Shown here: piece after piece, positions 5,001 to 8,132 of the stretch | How the letters are laid out: each line of letters opens with the position of its first letter | How positions within the stretch are numbered: position 1 is the first letter of the stretch | DNA from: Holophagaceae bacterium | GTDB lineage: Bacteria; Acidobacteriota; Holophagae; Holophagales; Holophagaceae | Length of the DNA stretch: 8,132 nt | Direction of reading: 5' to 3' | Assembly (NCBI GenBank): GCA_003158505.1 | Contig: PMJK01000179.1 | Coordinates: forward strand, 8,099 to 16,230 | Made by a program: the position numbers and the translations under genes | Notes under the pieces: model-generated | The model's input: the letters and a program-made list of their open reading frames with translations, nothing else | The model's database searches: none | What the model was told of the DNA's origin: nothing

Positions 5001-5030
5001 CCAACATTCACGCATGAATGTGAATATTGG
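5001..5030. promoter_or_regulatory. Palindromic leader/operator upstream of the DUF6629-like gene
   Basis: CATTCA (5005-5010) and TGAATG (5015-5020) form a perfect hairpin with a 4-base spacer. An alternative larger pairing joins CCAA (5001-5004) and ATTCA (5006-5010) to TGAAT (5021-5025) and TTGG (5027-5030). The element lies 30-60 bases upstream of the start, in AT-rich DNA suited to a promoter. The two exclusive pairings could reflect an operator with several half-sites (TGAAT occurs twice in a row). No regulator can be named. Confidence 0.4.
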
Positions 5031-5233
5031 CTAAATAAATTATTCAACCCCAAAACAAGACCATTTTACTGTAAGTAAAGTAAATAGGGAATTCAAACGT
5101 CCTATTTTGAGGACAGGGTATTCCGTCTCCCTCTGAAGTTGTGACGTCCTCCCGGAAACCAGACCAGTAACCCCGTGGTTCGGCAATTCCGGTTTGAACC
5201 CCTTCGTTGCATAACCCTGGTTCCCAGGAGGTT
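5031..5233. other. Junction region between AT-rich insert and the TPM operon
   Basis: The AT-rich composition persists to about 5110, then switches to mixed composition. No gene is recognised. Small hairpins are GTCCT/AGGAC (arms 5099-5103 and 5110-5114) and CCTGG-TTC-CCAGG at 5216-5228. The latter lies 6 bases past the stop of the last TPM gene and could help end its transcript, although no U-run follows on the minus strand. Confidence 0.35.
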
Positions 5234-5680
5234 TCACTGGAAATCCACGTCATCCGAAAGCTCGTTGCGGTCCACTTCTCCGGCCGATGGGAAGTGGGTA
5301 GCCAGGCGATCCCCCACCATGCGGACCCCCTCCACCAGACCCTCCGTAAAGGCTCCCCGGCGGAAATGGGAGGAAAGGCAAGCTGATACGTCGTTCCAGA
5401 AGGCCTGCCCGACTTTTTCATGAATGCCCCTGTCGCCTAGGACGACGAAGCGTTTCCGGCTGGGCACCAGGAAGATGAGCACACCATTGTGGTCGGCGGT
5501 GTTCTCCATGCCGAGTCGACGGAAAGCCCTCCTCGCGGTCTTCTCCACGTCCCCCCAGAAAAAATGCGCCACCGAAACCCGGATCTCTCCGGAGGTGACA
5601 TGCTCCGCCGCCCGGATGGCCTCCACCACCCGCACCTGGTTCACGCACTTCCTCAGGCTCCTGCGGCTCATGCCCACCAT
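5234..5680 (-). CDS. Short TPM-domain protein (YgcG/Psb32-type), no signal peptide
   Basis: The product is 148 residues. The ATG at 5680 is chosen because GGAGGGG lies 6 bases upstream, inside the 16-base gap after the preceding gene. The in-frame extension to 5947 is just the other-frame reading of that gene's 3' part. The chain is one TPM domain (PF04536 type): VVEAIRAAEHVTSGEIRVSV (N-terminal helix and first strand), then 'TARRAFRRLGM..TADHNGVLIFLVPSRKRFVVLGDRGI', where the 'NGVLIFl....r...vlgD.GI' block is the family core, and then 'FWNDVSACLSSHFRRGAFTEGLVEGVRMVGDRL'. Unlike the gene before it, there is no leader or membrane segment, so it is probably cytoplasmic or peripheral. TPM domains have been linked to phosphatase activity and photosystem II repair in plants; bacterial function is largely unknown. 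It is the third gene of lemA-tpm-tpm and very likely cotranscribed. Confidence 0.85.
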   Translation of the reverse strand: MVGMSRRSLRKCVNQVRVVEAIRAAEHVTSGEIRVSVAHFFWGDVEKTARRAFRRLGMENTADHNGVLIFLVPSRKRFVVLGDRGIHEKVGQAFWNDVSACLSSHFRRGAFTEGLVEGVRMVGDRLATHFPSAGEVDRNELSDDVDFQ

Positions 5681-5696
5681 GTGGCCCCTCCGTTTC

Positions 5697-6425
5697 TCAC
5701 CATGATCCCGAGGCTCCCCCACCGCCGGAACGTCCGCCGCCACCGGAGAAGCCGCCGTCACCGCCACCTCCGCCGCGACCCCCGGAGAAAAGACTAAACA
5801 GCAGCCAGACGGCCATGCCCGGGTGGGTGATGGCCAGCACCAGGAATGCCAAACCCACCACGGCGATGACGATCCAGCTCCCGATTCCGATGGGTTGGCC
5901 TCCTCGTTGGCCATAGTCCCGGGGGGCCCGGGCAGAGGCATCGCCACCGACCACCTTCAGGATGCGGTCCACCCCCTCCCTGAGGGCCCCATCGGCGTCT
6001 CCCGCCTTGAGCCGAGGCAGGATCGATTCCTGGATGATCCTCGAGGCCACAAGGTCGGGCACCTGGCCCTCCAGGCCATAGCCCACTTCCATGCGGACCT
6101 TGTGATCCCCGGTGAAGATGAAGAGCACCAGGCCGTCGTCCAGGCCCTTGCGGCCCACCTTCCAGGCGGCGAAGGCCCGCACGGTCCAATCCTCCAGAGG
6201 GTCCCCGCCCGTGGTGCCCCCGATCCACACCAACACCTGGTGGCCGGTACCTGCCTGGTAGGCCTTCAGGCGCTGGTCCAGACCTTCCCGCATGGCCGGG
6301 GAGAGCAGGTTAGAGCCGTCAGTCACCCAACGCTCGGGCGGGGGCGGCGGAGCCGCCTGGGCCACCAGGCACAGCCCGCCCCAGAGACCCGCGAGCAAAC
6401 CGATCAGGAGAAGAATTCGCCGCAT
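5697..6425 (-). CDS. Secreted/membrane TPM-domain protein with Gly-rich tail (YgcG family)
   Basis: The product is 242 residues. A signal peptide occupies about 1-24 (MRR, hydrophobic core, then AQA-A cleavage site), so the TPM domain lies outside the cytoplasmic membrane. The domain (about 33-155) has the family landmarks: VTDGSNLLSPAMREGLDQRL, HQVLVWIGGTT, WKVGRKGLDDGLVLFIF, 'HKVRMEVGYGLEGQVPD' and 'IIQESILPRLKAGDADGALREGVDRIL'. One or two membrane segments follow (about 178-212), and the chain ends in a glycine-serine-rich tail (about 215-242, GGRGGGGGDGGFSGGGG...), the usual end of YgcG/YdgC-type proteins. It starts just 11 bases after the lemA stop, and a second TPM gene follows after 16 bases. 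The pairing with LemA is widespread. The joint role is not established; envelope protein quality control or a phosphatase-like activity are conjectures in the family. Confidence 0.92.
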   Translation of the reverse strand: MRRILLLIGLLAGLWGGLCLVAQAAPPPPPERWVTDGSNLLSPAMREGLDQRLKAYQAGTGHQVLVWIGGTTGGDPLEDWTVRAFAAWKVGRKGLDDGLVLFIFTGDHKVRMEVGYGLEGQVPDLVASRIIQESILPRLKAGDADGALREGVDRILKVVGGDASARAPRDYGQRGGQPIGIGSWIVIAVVGLAFLVLAITHPGMAVWLLFSLFSGGRGGGGGDGGFSGGGGRSGGGGASGSW

Positions 6426-6436
6426 GCGAGCGGCGG

Positions 6437-7045
6437 CTAGAAGGCGACTTTGGGCGCCACGTCAGCCCCGGGCTGGGCCTTGAAGTAGGCCCGTTCCCGG
6501 AATCGGTCGCCGAAGAACCCCACCAGCATGACCGTCGGGAAGCTGTTGCGCCGGGTGTTGAAGGCCTGGGCCGCCTGGTTGAAGCGCATGCGCTCCACCG
6601 CGATGCGGTTCTCGGTGCCCTCCAGCTGGGCCTGCAGGTCCCGGAAGTTCTGGGTGGCCTTGAGATCGGGGTATTTTTCCACCACCACCAGCAACCCGGA
6701 CAGCGCCGAGCCCAGGCCTTCCTGGGCCTTCTGGAAATTGGCCATGGCTTCCGGTGAACCCGGGGCCTTGCCGCCCGTGGACACCTGACCCACCTTGGCC
6801 CGGGCTTCGGTGACCGCCGTGAACGTGTCCTTCTCGAAGGCCGCGGCGCCCTTCACCGTTGCCACCAGATTCGGGACCAGGTCCGACCGTCGCTGGTAGA
6901 CGTTCTCCACCTGCCCCCACTGGGCGTCCACCGCCTGGCTGAGGCTGTTCAGTCCGTTGTAGGACCCCATCATTCCCAGGCCCAGCACCACCAGCAGCAC
7001 CACCAATCCGCCGCAACCCAACGCGATCTTGCCGCCCAAGCCCAT
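6437..7045 (-). CDS. lemA: LemA family membrane-anchored protein
   Basis: The product is 202 residues, the normal length. The ATG at 7045 has AGGGAGG 4-5 bases upstream. A single N-terminal transmembrane helix (about 6-27) is followed by the long helical LemA domain: SYNGLNSLSQAVDAQWGQVE then NVYQRRSDLVPNLVATVKG (the family's most conserved block, 'l..Y.rR.dLiPnLv..vkg'), FEKDTFTAVTEARAKV, 'LLVVVEKYPDLKATQNF..LQ.QLEGTENRIAVERMRFN', then 'YN..ri.fP'-like 'FNTRRNSFPTVMLVGFFGDRFRERAYFKA'. The conserved blocks are intact, so it should be functional. LemA proteins are anchored in the membrane with the coiled domain outside the helix; their molecular role is not established. It is the first gene of an operon with two TPM-domain genes, the common partner arrangement. 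The promoter should lie in 7046-7172. Confidence 0.95.
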   Translation of the reverse strand: MGLGGKIALGCGGLVVLLVVLGLGMMGSYNGLNSLSQAVDAQWGQVENVYQRRSDLVPNLVATVKGAAAFEKDTFTAVTEARAKVGQVSTGGKAPGSPEAMANFQKAQEGLGSALSGLLVVVEKYPDLKATQNFRDLQAQLEGTENRIAVERMRFNQAAQAFNTRRNSFPTVMLVGFFGDRFRERAYFKAQPGADVAPKVAF

Positions 7046-7172
7046 GGTTCCTCCCTAAAGGAATGCCCATCAGGATACCGCTCCGCTTCCAACCCGACGT
7101 GACATAACCCTAGTCGTCAGAACCGGCCGAGATCGACCCCCATCGGCCGAGCAGAATCCCAGCGTTCTTGGA
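7046..7172. promoter_or_regulatory. Gap between amidohydrolase 3' end and lemA; likely lemA promoter
   Basis: This 127-base gap on the minus strand should contain the end of the amidohydrolase transcript and the lemA promoter. GGCCGA (7125-7130) and TCGGCC (7143-7148) form a perfect 6-bp inverted repeat, which also appears as a direct repeat of CGGCCGAG. No U-run follows, so it is at most a weak terminator. I could not identify a clear -35/-10 pair. Confidence 0.35.
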
Positions 7173-8090
7173 CTAGATTTCAGTGAGAACATCACCGGGA
7201 ATTCTCGGGAAACCATACAATCGGGATGGGTTGTCCACCAAGATGCGATTCCGGACTGCCGGATCTGGGGCCCAGACCTTGACTAGGTTGCGCAGCCGGC
7301 CGGTATCGGGCATGCGGGGTCTGGCCACGTGCGGCCAGTCGCTCCCCCAGACGACCCGGTCCGGAGCGGCTTCGATCAGGGCCTGGGCGATCGGCAGGAC
7401 CTCCGCGAAACGGTCGAAATCGTCGCTGATCCGATAGGCACCCGAAAGCTTGGTCCACCAGCCGTGGTTTGCCACGAGTTCCCGCACCGCCTGGAACCCG
7501 GGGTGCTGGAAGCCCAGCATCGCGGGCATGTGGCCCATGTGGTCGATCACGCCGGGGCACGGCAGCTTGCGCATGCGTGGCAGGAGTCCGGGCAGGTCGC
7601 GCCCATCGACCAGGAACTGCATATGCCAGCCCATGGGAGCGATGCGCCGGGCCAGGATTTCCATGGCGTCGAAACTGAGGCCAGCGCCCGGGAACAACAC
7701 ATTGATGCGCAGTCCGCGTACGCCGGCCGCATGCATCGCCTCGAGCTCTCGGTCGGTCACCTCCGGCGTCACGACGGCAATTCCCCGCAATCGATCCGGG
7801 TTGTGCCTCAAAACCTCGAGCATGTACCCATTGTCGGTACCGTAGACGCTGATCTGGACGATGACACCCCTGGAACAGCCGGTCGCTGCCAGCATGGCCA
7901 GGTACTTCTCCTCGGGCGCGGGCGGCGGAGTGTAGCTGCGCGACGGGGCCATCGGGTAGGCGGAGCTCGCGGCAATGACATGGGCGTGTGTATCGCAGGC
8001 GTCCGCTGGCATCTCGAAAGCCGCCGGCTCCACCTCGGATGAAGGCGTGAGGCAATTGGGAGCGGTGGGAAGTGCAGCGATGGGGTGCAT
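7173..8090 (-). CDS. Amidohydrolase-superfamily lactonase (LigI / 2-pyrone-4,6-dicarboxylate hydrolase-like)
   Basis: The product is 305 residues, typical for this TIM-barrel group (COG3618 type). The ATG at 8090 has GGAGG 4 bases upstream. Metal or catalytic landmarks are visible: D33-T-H35-A-H37 at the end of strand 1, W155-H156 on strand 5, V-I-D-H184-M-G on strand 6, and W-G-S-D251-W-P-H254 on strand 8. NPSRLYGF near the end is the family's closing motif. The segment VQISVYGTDN (79-87) is characteristic of the 2-pyrone-4,6-dicarboxylate lactonase branch, and KLSGAYRIS (214-222) matches that branch's 'vKLSGaYR'. LigI itself hydrolyses a lactone in protocatechuate 4,5-cleavage of lignin-derived aromatics without needing a metal. 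Paralogues act on other lactones or sugar acids, so the substrate is uncertain. No other catabolic gene of that pathway is in the window. It is complete and probably active. Confidence 0.88.
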   Translation of the reverse strand: MHPIAALPTAPNCLTPSSEVEPAAFEMPADACDTHAHVIAASSAYPMAPSRSYTPPPAPEEKYLAMLAATGCSRGVIVQISVYGTDNGYMLEVLRHNPDRLRGIAVVTPEVTDRELEAMHAAGVRGLRINVLFPGAGLSFDAMEILARRIAPMGWHMQFLVDGRDLPGLLPRMRKLPCPGVIDHMGHMPAMLGFQHPGFQAVRELVANHGWWTKLSGAYRISDDFDRFAEVLPIAQALIEAAPDRVVWGSDWPHVARPRMPDTGRLRNLVKVWAPDPAVRNRILVDNPSRLYGFPRIPGDVLTEI

Positions 8091-8132
8091 CGTGCCTCCA
8101 GGTTAAGAGTGCCTAACAAAACCCCCACGGGG

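Noticed and set aside
5150..5233. T-arm-like GGTTCAAACC on the minus strand, considered as a tRNA
   Set aside because: No anticodon arm, D-arm or matching acceptor strands could be placed around it.
5823..6440. 205-codon plus-strand open frame opposite the exported TPM gene
   Set aside because: Low-complexity antisense reading of a gene with strong family evidence on the minus strand.
6462..7070. Second 202-codon minus-strand frame over lemA
   Set aside because: Glycine- and proline-rich out-of-frame reading of lemA; the other frame carries the LemA motifs and the ribosome site.
7329..8042. 237-codon plus-strand open frame opposite the amidohydrolase
   Set aside because: It is an antisense shadow of a GC-rich gene with clear catalytic motifs; it has no family features and no ribosome site.
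1..8132. CRISPR array, insertion sequence or complete integrase
   Set aside because: No regularly spaced repeats, no transposase or tyrosine-recombinase motifs and no paired terminal inverted repeats were found by eye.

Overview
The window looks like chromosomal DNA from a Gram-negative bacterium. It carries a short outer-membrane-type lipoprotein, an HD-GYP signalling protein end, and a LemA/TPM-domain membrane gene set. GC content is high on the right (one 60-base line of the TPM gene counts to about 73 %) and more moderate on the left. Several proteins would fit an environmental lineage such as Acidobacteriota (Holophagae) or a deltaproteobacterium-like group. That assignment is an impression of protein style, not a demonstrated placement.

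Left part (1-1533). The 3' end of an HD-GYP gene is followed directly by the C-terminal remnant of a universal stress protein. Next comes a small BamE/SmpA-like lipoprotein gene. After about 300 bases without a recognisable gene lies the 3' half of an initiator-type tRNA-Met, with no 5' half, followed at once by a terminator hairpin. This is the arrangement left at the distal end of an element integrated into a tRNA gene.

Middle (1534-4275). A YbjT-type NAD(P)-binding Rossmann protein (minus strand) diverges from a complete rubrerythrin gene (plus strand). Rubrerythrin is followed by broken or fragmentary redox genes: a 28-residue N-terminal stub of an NADPH-dependent FMN reductase, a dual-CDGSH iron-sulfur protein whose true N-terminus is in another frame, and the C-terminal part of a Rieske ferredoxin. 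With the stress-protein fragment, this looks like an eroded oxidative-stress / iron-sulfur neighbourhood in which rubrerythrin is the intact survivor.

AT-rich insert (4276-5110). A multi-pass membrane protein of the MCFSA / DUF6629 type is strikingly AT-rich (about 37-42 % GC on three hand-counted lines) compared with its neighbours. It has its own palindromic leader and is probably recently acquired.

Right part (5234-8132). A compact minus-strand operon reads lemA, then a secreted TPM-domain protein with a glycine-rich tail, then a short soluble TPM-domain protein. Upstream of it is a minus-strand amidohydrolase related to 2-pyrone-4,6-dicarboxylate lactonase (LigI family), probably a separate transcription unit. 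I found no CRISPR array, transposase, integrase or complete RNA gene. I do not see a clearly new multi-gene system; the most unusual content is the tRNA-derived border and the cluster of decaying redox genes.
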